64,000 nt of DNA from Atrina japonica (lineage: Eukaryota > Mollusca > Bivalvia > Pterioida > Pinnidae). This document shows, piece by piece, positions 12,261 to 24,205 of this stretch (the first letter of the stretch is position 1; each line of letters starts with the position of its first letter). The notes below the pieces were generated by a model, which saw nothing but the letters and a program-made list of their open reading frames with translations, was not told the DNA's origin and did no database searches. Position numbers and translations under genes: made by a program. Where the stretch lies: positions 62,001 through 126,000 of the forward strand of contig BROG01000252.1 of the NCBI GenBank assembly GCA_030159075.1, in the 5' to 3' direction.

Positions 12261-12289
12261 CACACGTATAAATACTAAAAATGCCCTGC

Positions 12290-12540
12290 AAGATAATATT
12301 CAAACATTTACAGCATATACACTAAACTTACCCTATGGCACATATAAACCGTTAGTGTACACGCTAAATGTACAATAGGACATGTACAGTTACAGCTAGG
12401 ATACACGCTAAAACGAACAATAACGTACAATGAGACACATATAAGCAGTTAGTACATCCGCTTACAAACAAGCACGTACAACATGATACATTTAACATAC
12501 AAAACCTACCAAATCAACACAAACACTGGCACATTAAAAA
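12290..12540. repeat. Degenerate tandem repeat, ~55-60 bp
   Basis: Phrases ACACGCTAAATGTACAATAG, ACACGCTAAAACGAACAATA and related GACACATATAAGCAGTTAGT recur in order. Strongly diverged. Confidence 0.4.
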
Positions 12541-12544
12541 CAAC

Positions 12545-13479
12545 GAGCATTTATTGCAAACGAACGTGTACATGAATATGCAAAAGAAAAAATTGCACAT
12601 AAAAGTGAACATTAACAAACACACGCGAACAAAAAGACACAGGCAGTGAACAACAAACAAACCGAATTATCAAGTAATTCACCCTAACATTCACACCTTG
12701 AACCAGTCTCACCGTCTTTCTATATGCGAGATTAACCAACGCAAGTGTAAAGAAAACTACGTTGTTGAAAACATCAATCAGTATTTCCATGAGATAAAAT
12801 TTCATTTATGAATGAGTCTTGCTACCCTTCGAGACGATTAAAGCGCAAGTAGTTTTAATTTTGCACTCTAACCCATCCCCATCAATTTTATACCCATTAT
12901 ACCAAGATATATTTGAACAAAATTACCATATGAAAGGGGAAATTATATCAAGTTTAGAGAGTTGGCAATGCAAAAAAGGTTTTATTTCGATATCTAAATT
13001 CGGTCACCATTCACAATATAAAATATCCCATGCTAAAACTGACAAAACAAGGATGCTCATGACTGACTCCTAAAAAAAATTAAATCCAATGAAAACTCTA
13101 AACAGAAACACATAGACATATTGAAAATATAAATAGGCTCTGCGTAAGGATTCTTAAATCTTCGACGCCTATGTCATAGAAACACAAGTGAAATAAACAG
13201 TCACAATTTCATTATGTCAAATATTGCATATAGGGAATAGCTTGGTTGATCACTACACTAAAAGTTACAATGGCAAGACACTTTGAATCCAGGATGATCC
13301 GGTTCAAGGGGCCTCATATAGCTAAGGTGTTTTCCTAAAAATGGATCTCGGAAGGACCCCAGTTCGCTCCCCATGATCGAACATACCATTGATTTCTTTC
13401 TTAAAACACACATTTATATAGCATAGATAAATCAATTATATTATTTCAAAACTACAGGAACGGAGCTAAAAAGGAAGTG
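12545..13479. other. Intron sequence, no gene seen
   Basis: Two short open frames (12551-12805 minus, 12819-13073 plus) have no domain, splice signals or supporting features. Around 13290-13380 a segment with CCCCAGTTCGCTCCCC could be a decayed SINE head. Confidence 0.3.
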
Positions 13480-13712
13480 TCTTTTCCTGTGCCAGGCGAT
13501 AGGTATAAGAAGTAAAACTCGCCGAAGCTTTGTTTTGGACATAAAAATTGAGGTCCTGTGTCACGTTAGACGTGACAAAATAAAGACCCACCACTGCAAT
13601 AACATCAGTCTACAGGCTGACACAAGTCAAAATTTTGGGTCTTCACTTACGGCTGATGACGTCTCCAGTGAGATTTCGTGTAAAGGGACTTAAAACATCA
13701 AACAAATATTTT
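13480..13712 (+). mobile_element. Diverged SINE (family S-I), plus strand
   Basis: Shares blocks with the 8095-8373 copy in the same order: ATTGAGGTCCTGTGTCACG, GACCCACCACTGCAATAAC, GACGTCTCCAGTGAGATT, then GGGACTTAAAACATCAAAC. The tRNA-like head is hardly recognisable. Confidence 0.6.
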
Positions 13713-14860
13713 ATATATAATCTTTTTATCCACACTGATACTACTTTAAGTTTGATCCAGTAAAGTTTAAACTTCATTTATTTCACAACGATTATCAAAC
13801 AAGTTACGTCAACTTAAATAAATGTGATAACTTGAGTTTCAACATACACAAGACTATTGTATTTCAAAACCCATGGTGCTCTCAAATAATACACAAAACT
13901 AGAGAGTATTTACTCAACATTACTAATATATACAAATATATACAGTTGTAAATTATCTGCTTTTCTTTTCCAGCCGTAGGCAAGATTTCGTTTTCTTAAA
14001 TCATTTGTTTTTCTTTCTCAATTTAAATAACAGTTAGATAAAAAATGACATTAACGACTTCTCTGCCACAGATAATGCCTCTGAAAATATCTTTAAATCT
14101 TTAAAGCTCGCAAACCAATTCCAACTTCATTCGCTTAAAGCTGATAATACAATGTAATAGTTTGTAGGCTGTATATCCAGTATATTATTGTTCTATTTGA
14201 TAGTACGACTTGAACGCCAATAGTTAAGAACAATGGTTTGAAACCGAAAAATAATACATCATTAGACGACTCAATAATGAACATATAAAGCAAACATTCC
14301 ACAAGAAGCAATATAAATGCAAATTGAATTTCGGAACACGGTATATACATTGAAATCAGTTTATCTGAATTTTAAAAAATAGTAAGGAATTAGACCGTTT
14401 ATTTTTTTAACGTAAATGTGCCACGCTGCGTGCATATTACACGCATGTCAAAACACATATAAATGACAAAATATTACTTCATATAACGTGTTTCACGAGG
14501 CCATAACACAGATAGTATGATCAGAAAATCCACATAGCAGCCAAGTATTTGTTTGTTCCATTTAAATTCTACCCCTATTTTAATGAAACATCAAAACACA
14601 CCAAAAAAGGAAGTCCTGCTGTGGACTGATAATTTTCTAAGTTCTGGAATTTCAAACCAACCTAATGACACACAATTAGAAGGACATACGTATATATCAA
14701 CATCCCTATGACAAAAACAGTAAACGGGGTGAACTCGACCTCAAATCGGAATTTGATGTATGACTCAGTATTGAATTACGTACTTTTAACATTAACATTT
14801 TTCATCCAAGATAATGTACTGTACATCTATTTAATTACATGTATGCTGAAATTACACCAC
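13713..14860. other. Intron sequence, no gene seen
   Basis: A+T-rich, no exon-like segment or repeat family that I can support. Confidence 0.35.
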
Positions 14861-14864
14861 ACAC

Positions 14865-14998
<134 letters not shown>

Positions 14999-15390
14999 TT
15001 CATATAATGTTTGATATATTTCCACTTACATCAGGTTAAACAGAGATATGTATTACGTTCAGCCATTATTTTTTTTTATTTCAACAACATTCTATATGTG
15101 GTGGAATGTAATTAAATGCATGCCAAAGTCTGTATCGAATAATTTACCAGTTATTGATAGCCAGTAGAAGAAAGTTACATAACAGTTTCTTAATTCCCAA
15201 AACGTAGTAAAAATCAGTAACAGTGATGCGGTTAATACATAACGTTATATAGATGCTTATATATTAACAAACTTATTTTTCTAATACTTCTGGAATTGAA
15301 TTCAGATGTGAAGCAGAAAAGCTATGATAGCAAATATCTTATTAAAGATTCCAAAATATACAACAAAGAGTTAATCAATGCTGATAACTG

Positions 15391-15480
15391 TTGACTCTTT
15401 CAACCCTTAAGTCTATAATCCATTGGTCTAAAACACGAGAAATAAGCATACCATTTTGTTACGTAGGGTGAAAAGGTTAA
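15391..15480. mobile_element. Palindromic MITE, family E, copy 1
   Basis: Left end TTGACTCTTTCAACCCTTAA and right end GTAGGGTGAAAAGGTTAA are approximate inverted repeats. It resembles the better preserved element at 32500-32582, including the internal CATTGGTCTAAAA. Confidence 0.5.
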
Positions 15481-15765
15481 AAATGTGAAATTTGTAAGTA
15501 AATATTATCGTTTTCTTTTGCCAGACAACAACACATTTTATGTATCATACATATGTAGTTGATTAATTAATGACGTCTATTGAATTTCATTTTCTTGCAA
15601 AACATCAAGAACCTTTTACTTTCATTATTTCAAAAATCCATTTGAGGTTAAATGATATCTTAAAATAGCATTGACAAAAAATATGTTGGAATCTCTCTCT
15701 CTCTCTCTGTCTCTCCTGAATATCAAGATATACAGCCCTAATTTTATTATGTTGTATATTTTCAG

Positions 15766-17747
15766 GTTCTCCGGTACCAGGTCTAAAATTTGATCAAGAG
15801 TTTATCAAATTTGTCGACGACAATGGCTATAAGGGTGGACAGGTGGGCGTGTTAGTAAACGAAAAACTAGCGTTCACAAAAGGATATGGTAAAAACCATG
15901 AACATGAGGATATCTATTCTACAAGCCCAATGCAAATATCGGCTTTATCAAAAGCGTTCACCGCTGTCACTATTCTTAAATTAGTCGAAGATGGACAAAT
16001 GACCCTGGACTCCAAGGTATTTGGTGATGACGGTATTCTTAACACTTTGAAACCCTGGAAAGAGGACAAAGTCGACAAACGATTGTATGACATCACAGTA
16101 GATAACCTATTGCGTCATACAGCAGGATGGGACTCATTGAATTCAAATCTGTATGATCCCATGCTAAACTCAGTTCTTCTCTCCAAAAATTATAATATTA
16201 AGAATATCTCTGGTGAAATGAAGTTGTCCAATCTGCTTTCACCGTTTGATATAATTCGTTACATGATGTCGGAACCTCTGGACTTCACACCCGGAACAAA
16301 ATCCATTATCTCAAATCTTGGTTACGTCATCCTGGGTAGGGTCATCGAAGAAGTCACGGATGACTCGTACCAAGACTTCGTCAAAAGGCACGTTTTGATA
16401 CCATGTGGTATGATGCATACTCGTATCGGACGCCCTCACGTCCTTACAAAGGATAGAGACGCCAATGAGCCTGTGTTTAACGACAAAATTAGCATCAGTC
16501 ACAACTTTGTAGATGCAGCTCTAGGTTGGGAATCTAACGTATACGATCTGATGCGATTCGCACAGTGCTTGGACGGAACAGCAGACTACAAGTTGCTTTC
16601 TGACCAATCGCTTAAGTCTCTGATAGCGAAACCAAAAGCAGTACCAGTTCAACATAGTGACACATGGATCGGCGCAGGTTTTCATGTAAACAGTCACGGA
16701 GCTATTTGGATGGAGGGAGAATTGTACACTGATAATCTACTGTTCTACCACACAGGTCCACTAATCAAGGAATTGGGTCAAAAAAGTGTTCACCTGGGAA
16801 AACCTACGTCATGGGTAGCTCTTCTTACGGGGCAAATGCACACCCCGGTACGAAATATCATGAAAGTTATGGTGACCTCAGAAAACAACTGGTCCGCAGA
16901 AAATAACTTCTTCAACGACGTGGCAGACGTGAAAACAAATTATGGAAAGACGGAACAACTAGTTAAATACAAGCTAGAGGAACATCATTTGGAAGCGTTC
17001 ACATACGCAATAGCTCTGTTACGTTATGACATCAAATGGATTCATGGATTTTATTTCAAGAGGAAAACCTATTTCGTGGTAATTGCTGAGAAATCGGAAA
17101 CGCCCGTGTGTGGCCGGGTTATTATTCGCCCTGGAATGACAGAGGAAAAACTTTACCGCTATAAACTCCATCAACAGAAAATGGGTTTCAATTTGACATT
17201 TTTATTGAACTACAGGTCTGAATCTCATGACCACCGATTCGTGATTTTAGGTATATTCAGAAAGCAATACTACTCGAACTCTACAATCATCAGATACGGG
17301 ATACAACACTACACGCAGTCGTACAAGAAACTACTCGAGTTATATGCGGAGGAAGGATTTCATTCTACTTCGCAGTCATTGATCTATGACGGAGTAGACG
17401 GTCTTGTAACATTCGTACTGGAGGAAGACCTCCATAACAAACACCTGGGTGAATATAAATCTTACGAGGACATCAGCAAATTTAGACTTGATAAAACAGT
17501 TACCGGAAATGCACGATATAAGCGGAAGTTGACGTATCTCGATGTGACCGATTACTTTGGAAAGCCAAAGTTTTCCGCTGTTTTCAAGAAAGATCAGTTG
17601 AAGACCATGTTATTCAATTCCGCTTTGTCGGAAAAAGAAATGGACACTGTTATCAAGAGGGAACATTCAAATGGACTTCTCCCGCGCATAATTGTTGGTT
17701 ATACTGAAAAGGGAACACTCAAATACACAGTGTATCTGGAAAAATAA
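15766..17747 (+). CDS. Exon 2: serine-beta-lactamase-like domain with C-terminal repeats, probable pseudoenzyme
   Basis: The acceptor TTTTCAG at 15759-15765 opens a phase-1 exon running to a TAA at 17745-17747. Joined to exon 1 it gives about 674 residues. The first half (about 20-390) has the class C beta-lactamase/esterase fold signature: LLRHTAGWD, PGTKS, SNLGYVILGRVIEEVT, YHTG. Known members use Ser in SxxK and Tyr in YxN. Here the SxxK position reads ALSK (Ala74, Lys77) and YxN reads ISN (Ile196-Ser197-Asn198), while the third motif His-Thr-Gly (about 343-345) stays. A Ser at 73 is one residue off register. Hydrolytic activity is therefore doubtful, and a binding or regulatory role is possible. 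Residues about 410-674 look like 3-4 diverged ~45-residue repeats with a hydrophobic pattern similar to the bacterial tandem repeat domain found beside beta-lactamase domains in polyglycine-hydrolase-like proteins; that is a tentative resemblance. The open frame is intact, so it is not a decayed gene. Confidence 0.85.
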
Positions 17748-18577
17748 TTTGTATCAAAGTATAAACTTGACGAGCTTTAAGACAAAGCTAGTGTATTTAA
17801 GATTTTGGACGAGCTGTATTTTCTTTCTTTTCCTATCCGTTTTGTCGTGTTTCATGCTGAGACAGAAATCTATACATACACGAACCGTCGTTTTAAATGG
17901 GCGGTTTATTGTACGCAATAGGTTAAGACAATGAACAGTTACTTATCTGCCACCCATCAGTTAGTATCGGTTTCATGTCAATCGCTCGCAAAGATTTTAA
18001 ACGCGATCAATGGCAATGGCTGACATATGGTCTACTAGTTCTGTGGTAAAACCGAACTCTGACAAGTAACTGATGCAAGAGGACATAACTGTCAGAGCAG
18101 TATTTAGTCGATCAAAAATGAGTTATAACCACTAAAATTGCAAAGCTAAGCAGGTGATTAATACGTTTAATTTATTCTTTTTACGGGTTCTTGGTACGAA
18201 TCCAGCCAGTAAAACACGGGAAATATATTACTTTTTTTTGTTGACAATTTTTTCTGCCTGAGAAAAGGTTCGAGTGTTACACTCTAAAATGGTAATAACG
18301 CAGTATTTATTTTGTAGTGAACGCTTATGTAAATATATTTGAGCAGAAAATATTTTATGTACATAAGAAGTCAACGAAGCCAAACGTTTTTAAACATTTG
18401 TGAATTCATTTACATTCTAAAGCAGTTTTATATACACATGTACAAGTGTAGTTCTTGGTTGAATGTTTGCTCCATGTTTTGTCCACATGTTTTGTTATAT
18501 GAATGGTTTGTTTTAATAAAATGTACAAATATGTATCAAAAGTGCTGACAATTTTGGTTTGCTTCTATCAAAATAAA
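17748..18577 (+). promoter_or_regulatory. Probable 3' UTR with poly(A) signals
   Basis: AATAAA hexamers lie at 18515-18520 and 18572-18577, downstream of the stop at 17747, in sequence without other coding signals. Either could end the beta-lactamase-like transcript. A further AATAAA lies near 18856. Confidence 0.4.
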
Positions 18578-18970
18578 TCTCTGGACATAGTTTACGTGGT
18601 AAAGAAATATGAGTCATTCAAAGGACAGTTTAATTTTACCAGACGAAAAATAAAAATTAACTACAAGAAGCTTCTTCATTCATGGTCATCCAAGCGTTTG
18701 ACACATTGTCGTTTAACAAATGACTTCCAAGGGGCAAAATACATTTATGTATATAGCGTTACTTTATGCCTTCAGTGTACACTAAATTAATGACATCTAA
18801 GTTTTTAATGAAATGCAAATGTTAGCCTAAATAATTATGGAATAACTGGCCTGAAATAAAGTCCTTATACCTCGGTTATTTAAAGGTGCCGTTGAACTCG
18901 CTTATAGCTACAAAACAGAGCAATGTAACACATCCCATATGAACATTGAAAGTGTTTTAACAAATGTAAA

Positions 18971-19070
18971 AAATCTCAGATACCAAAGTATAAATCTTTA
19001 GGATATCCAGAATATAGATACAACTCGGGTAAAAAAAAGACAAACACAAACTTCTGGAAATCAGAAGGTG
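18971..19070 (+). repeat. Dispersed repeat J, copy 1
   Basis: Block AATCTCAGATACCAAAGTAT and then AGGATATCCAGAATATAGAT and GACAAACACAAACTTCTGG match 26951-27060 (same strand) and the reverse complement of 52621-52702. An unidentified interspersed family. Confidence 0.6.
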
Positions 19071-19254
19071 GGATCAAGTGTCATACACTTTGGTTATGAT
19101 AGATGAAGTCACATTGTACGGCATGGCGGTAATAAATAACATAAGACAAAGATTTAACAAAAACCGACAACAAATCAACAACTAGCAAAGCGCACCCTGG
19201 ACTTGGAACTTCATGTGCCAAAACAATCATGTATTTTGACTGACAAAGAACCTA

Positions 19255-19790
19255 TAAAGTAACAAGTAGTTCAGATTCGGTATAAACGGATAAAGAACCA
19301 CTGTAGTAACAAGTAATTCAAATTCGGTATAGACGGATAAAGAACACTATAGTAAGAAGTAATTCAGATTCGGTATAAACGGATAAAGAACCACTGTAGT
19401 AACAAGTTATTCAGATTCGGTATAAACGGATAAAGAACCACTGTAGTAACAAGTAATTCAGATTCGGTATAAACGGATAAAGAACCACTGTAGTAACAAG
19501 TAATTCAGATTCGGTATAAACAGATAAAGAACACTAGTAACAAGTAATTCAGATTCGGTATAAACGGATAAAAAAAACAGTGTAGTAACAAGTAATTCAG
19601 ATTCGGTATAAACGGATAAAAACCACTGTAGTAACAAGTAATTCAGATTCGGTATAAACGGATAAAGAACCACTTTAGTAACAAGTAATTCAGATTCGGT
19701 ATGGATCATTAACAACACTGTCAAACAAGTAATTCAGATATAGACGTATAAAGAACAACTTTAGAACAAATAATTCAGATTTGGAATAAA
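19255..19790. repeat. 47-bp minisatellite
   Basis: About ten to eleven tandem units of 47 bp (core GTAACAAGTAATTCAGATTC and GGTATAAACGGATAAAGAAC). Units in the middle are nearly identical. The last two near 19720-19790 are degraded and the first lacks part of the unit. The minus-strand open frame across it is repeat-derived. Confidence 0.9.
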
Positions 19791-19799
19791 GGATTCAAC

Positions 19800-20864
19800 A
19801 ACAAAAGCCAAAAAATCATTCTTAGACGTCAATAAGCAATGAAGCTTCGAACCACGTTTTTTCGACATTGGTTCGTCTTCAACAAATGCGTGATATAGGT
19901 TTTCCGAGTGGTCTGCCTAAACGTCACTTTAATTAAAAATACACGTCATTTTCGGCCGCGATCTAATTTTCAGTAACAAATACCTTCACTTTCGTATGGG
20001 GTCATATTAAAATGTAACAATCCCGTCTGCGAGCATGTGAAGACTGGAAGTTTCTTATTATGTGTGCCAACTCAACGGGTACTGTACCACGTACATCACA
20101 AGGTCATTTACAAACATTCTTTACCTGATCCAAGTGCTGTCTCTAAAGATATATCAAAATAGTGTGTATCGTCAAATAATAAACCTCTTCAAAGGTAATA
20201 AGGATTCACTTCACGAGTTCTGTTGGTAAACATGCTAATCCTTTTTGGAAGTGTTTGTTCTTTTTACATATACCGGTTTTTTAATAGACAAAAGTGCCTT
20301 TTTCTATCAAAGATAGCCTACAGAAAGGTATTAAGGAGAGGAATAACGAGGCAAAATTTAAATATAGTTATTCAAAAGCGTCTCGAATTACAGATCGAAT
20401 TAGTCTTAGTTATTTGAAGCCAGAGAGAACTTTGTCAATATACACTGTATTCCACTTACGAACATAAAGATAGACATGTATCGTACAGTACAGCATTTTC
20501 ATTCCAAGTGAATTATTTCTTTAACGCACGTGTCTTGGCGCTGAGAACAGTCGGGTTAGAGTAATGGTCTTTAAACCACGAAGTCCTTCGCCTCTAGTCA
20601 ACACAGACTCAAGGTTCGCTGGAACCTGAGCTGATTTTGAGAGGACGTTAACTTTGCCAGTTTTTAAATTACTTGCGCAACACCGGTGGTTTCTCCCCTA
20701 CAAAAAATATATTGGCCGCTAGCAATGTAACTAAAAAAAGTTTTGATTGTGGTTTTAAAACACCATTAAAACAAAAGAACATACTGATACGGCGCAGATA
20801 TGTAAATATGTAGCACTCTACATTTTATTGGCAACGTCACCATGTCGTATGTGAAAAAGTTTCA
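19800..20864. other. Intergenic sequence, no gene seen
   Basis: The phrase AATAAGCAATGAAGCTTCG at about 19829-19847 recurs near 26640, marking another short dispersed repeat. Around 20525-20680 a segment with GGGTTAGAGTAATGGTC and ACTCAAGGTTCGCTGGAACC is reminiscent of a tRNA-derived head but was not resolved. No exon supported. Confidence 0.3.
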
Positions 20865-21085
20865 AACTTTATTTGTTTATTTGTAGCTGTTTTACATCCC
20901 ATCAATAATTGTTCACATACATGGAGGTGACACCAACTAGATGAAGTGTAGCAGACGTTGACATGTGCTTTAGACTGACTCCAATGTAGTGAGAGCTCTT
21001 TCGGTTTTAAGTATTATCCCAAAGACTCGTGACCTTCACTTCGTATGCCCAGCGCTTGGTGAAGGACCATTCAGTGCACTACAGT
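20865..21085 (-). mobile_element. SINE family S-II, minus strand, diverged
   Basis: Shares the order of blocks with 60010-60318: TTTATTTGT tail, CTGTTTTACATCCCATCA, ACTGACTCCAATG, GTGACCTTCACTTCGTATGC. The tRNA-like head is incomplete here. Confidence 0.5.
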
Positions 21086-21280
21086 TTTTAAAAATCTTTG
21101 GTATGTGATAGATCGTTTGAAATTAATTTACAAGTCATTCAAATGATCTCGGTGGAAGTAAAATGATAGATATATCTGATATAACTGATATCCCATATAC
21201 GTTTATATAGCGTTCTAATTACTATTATACATAACACATGAATTGTATTTTACACAAATCAGTTCGTAAGATAAGTCTGT

Positions 21281-21398
21281 ACATCTATCATGTTTCCACT
21301 TTTTTATTAACCAGGGGTTTTACCAAAAAGTGGAAACATGATAATCCACTTTTTGGTAAAACCCCTGGTAAACAAAAAAGTGGAAACATGATACATCG
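21281..21398. repeat. Near-perfect long hairpin (palindromic element)
   Basis: The left arm begins TATCATGTTTCCACTTTTTT, continues AACCAGGGGTTTTACCAAAAAGTGG, and is repeated inverted after a short loop (AAACATGATAAT). Arms of about 47 nt are almost perfectly complementary. The block AAAAAGTGGAAACATGAT also occurs twice as a direct repeat, giving two overlapping pairing possibilities. Confidence 0.9.
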
Positions 21399-21570
21399 AT
21401 AGTACGTAAACTCAAAATCAAACAAAGTTGTTTTCGTCACAACCGTTTGGCAGAAACTAATATCTGATACCAGATCTTTATATCAAAGTATTTAAATTCT
21501 TCTTTTTTCATTTATGTCTACTTCAAAGTATTCAACGACACATAAATTCAAACTGCATTTTTCTCTATAT

Positions 21571-21612
21571 AACCTCACCACTCCCGTTCTCTGATATGTC
21601 GCGTAGAGGATC
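21571..21612. repeat. Half copy of palindromic element G
   Basis: ACCACTCCCGTTCTCTGATA and TGTCGCGTAGAG match the reverse complement of the right arm of the hairpin at 21906-22009. Confidence 0.6.
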
Positions 21613-21905
21613 TAAGAAACCCGCTAAGGGGTCACATGCATATGACCTCGTAAGTGTGTCATGCTCGACCAATAAGAAAGCGACTTATGCGATCTTGTAA
21701 GTTTATCAAATATCAAAGAGATGTAAACATTGTGGAAATAATAAACGACTCTGAACACACAAAATCCAGAAGTATAAATTCTAAGCGACATGATACTCAT
21801 AAAACGCGCGCGCGTGCGTGCGTATGTATGTGTCAGTCTAGCAATAGGAGTAAATTATTTGCAACTGCATGGCCATTCAGCTCCAATAAAACATTTTAAC
21901 CAATC

Positions 21906-22009
21906 TAATTAAAAACCGATCATAGCTAATCGCTCCCGCTTTCTGATGTGTCTCTACGCGAAATATCAGAAAACGGGAGCGGTTATCATGAGAGATTGGT
22001 TTTTAATTA
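21906..22009. mobile_element. Palindromic element G (hairpin MITE)
   Basis: Left TAATTAAAAACCGATCATAG and CTAATCGCTCCCGCTTTCTGA pair with right ATATCAGAAAACGGGAGCGG, TTATCATGAGAGATTGGT and TTTTAATTA. Arms are about 43 nt with few mismatches around a loop with TCTCTACGCG. Confidence 0.75.
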
Positions 22010-23990
22010 CATTGCATTTTAACTGATGCGTTGCAAACATGTTATCAGACTAAAAATGGTCGTCCGTGGGGTATATCAGCAAAAAGGGCATTACCTCTGT
22101 GTGGGGTGTAAAACTCGTTAAAAATTTGATACTAATTTAATTTACTTCATCTGTCCCTACCGATATCTTATCTTTATGGCGTAAATCGATTCAAAATTCT
22201 ATTTAAACTGTCGCACCGTTCTACAGCTGCCGTATTATACGACAGGACAAGGTGTCGATATGTGTTTTACTTCGGGCATATATCTATTACAAGGTAAACA
22301 TACGAAGGTTAACAGTCAACGGAATTAGGCAATTCAAGTCGACAACTTTAAAACTTCGTAACTCCGCAAAAGAAATATTTGTATATGATTTAACGTCAAC
22401 TGTCTTACACATCTAAAGTTAGCTTGATACATTTACAAGCGACTTCAAACGTTGTCTGGTTTTTGCTTTAAAGTTTACCCAATTATTTTTCTTTTTTGAT
22501 ATGCAACTCCTTCAACTTCAACAAGTAAAATAATGAAAATATCTGTGTCAAGTTATTTATAAAGTTGTAACATATTTTTAGGTTTCAAAAACGGTCGATC
22601 ACCGAGTCACTTTGCAGATTATCACTTTTAGCGTACAACAGAAAAAGATAATATCAAATATATGATTTCACAATCTTTCACTGGTAAATATGTCTCATTT
22701 CAAAATACATGTATTTCCAAAGGACGTTTTCAAAAAAATTCTCGAAAAGCATGGAAACTGGTTCTATCCGACATCCATTCTATCTCTGTGAGAAAGGAGC
22801 GCTACCGGCGACGATGTTTTCGGCAATGAAAGCTGTGTGTATATTAGTTTACAGTGGCAACGTACGACGAAGGTATATTTCATGAAAGAAAAATCAAAAT
22901 AGTAAAATACCTTCTCTGTTACCACTGTCACTATGTGTATATATGTTTGTAAAACTGGTTCCCGATTTTCAAATAGATTCTATAGTAATATCAGTGAAAT
23001 CTAATTTACTGATAATGTTAAACATCCTCCATGCGTATTTTTCAGATCCTGATGACAAGAAATTCTGAATTTGAAGTTGAAGACCCAGATTCTCGGTTAG
23101 ATATTTTCAGCTTCATTCCAATGTTTCACATATGAACATTTTAAATTCGGTAACATATATTGTTGGCTGCAGATCGGGCTGAATATATATCTTATAAATA
23201 CAATGTATTGGAAGTTACTCGAAAGCACAAACAACCGACTTTCCAAGACGTCAAGTCTGGTGGCGATGGAAATGATCTGAAAATTGTAACAAATTGTCAC
23301 TAAAATATTTCATCCCTCCTCTCTGATAACTGGCGGAGTGATCAGCTTCTGTTTAAAAAAGGTTATGTGTAGAAATGTCAATATTTCATTATCCCGTTAA
23401 CTAAATATGTTGTCAGATGACAGTTACTACATTACTACATGGCTCAAGTAACTGTATAAATCATTTGAAAAGTCTGCAATTTGGTATTTTTCTCTGGGCA
23501 GTGACTACATGTATTATCACAGCTGTTGTGCCCATAAACCAAAAGTTGGTATAATTGCACGACCGTCTTGCGCTTCAACATGAAATAAAAGTCTCGGTAA
23601 AGAAACGACAACGAGAACAACATGACGACCATTCAAATAAGTACACGTAGATGTGACTATACATCTAGATTTACAGAATTTGTGCAGGGCAGTCATATGA
23701 CTAAATTAGCAGACTTTGTGCCTGGAGGGTCCTGTAATTAGATTTCTCAAATTGGTACACGAGGCACATGTTTGCGATAGACTCAGCTTGCAAAACACAC
23801 ACAGTAGACTGTGGTGCAAATAGATTTTCCTAAGTTGAGCACTTGATTGTGTGAAAAGAAAAGAATGTGTCTATAAAAGGACACAAAGCTCCTAAAATGG
23901 AATTCATTGTATCTTATTAACATAAATACATGCTCTAATCTATTTCAAATACTTAGGTTTCTTTTAAATTTTGAATAGTATTTAATGTAT
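22010..23990. other. Intergenic sequence, no supported gene
   Basis: No domain-bearing frame. Two exon-like snippets were considered near 22813-22870 and 23046-23095 but their splice phases do not join (see rejected items). Confidence 0.3.
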
Positions 23991-23994
23991 AATA

Positions 23995-24205
23995 TCTTGT
24001 GGCTGCCAGTTTTTATTGGTGGAGGAGAGAATCCGGTCACAATTCAACCGAGATGATCGACTTTCTGCAAGTAAACTGGCAAACTTTCTCACCAAAAAAA
24101 TCAATTAAGATTCCAATGGGACTCAAACCTACGCTGACCAGATGTGAGAGACTTCATGGTTCTAAGTGCGATGCTGTAACCACTTGGCCACGGAACTCAA
24201 CAAAG
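23995..24205 (-). mobile_element. tRNA-derived SINE family S-III, minus strand
   Basis: On the minus strand, GGCCAAGTGGTTACAGC (A-box-like, plus 24174-24190) and GGTTTGAGTCCC (B box, plus 24119-24130) are about 45 bases apart, like a Ser/Leu-type tRNA with a long variable arm, but the cloverleaf is not intact. The body (plus GTAAACTGGCAAACTTTCTC) is shared with 53165-53350. Confidence 0.65.

Noticed and set aside
22813..23095. Two exon-like snippets (MFSAMKAVCILVYSGN and ILMTRNSEFEVEDPDSR)
   Set aside because: The first ends in phase 2 while the second is open only from phase 0; joining them gives a stop, and no further exons were found.
24119..24190. Possible tRNA gene on the minus strand
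   Set aside because: A- and B-box-like motifs exist but the cloverleaf stems are not maintained and the body matches another SINE copy at 53165.
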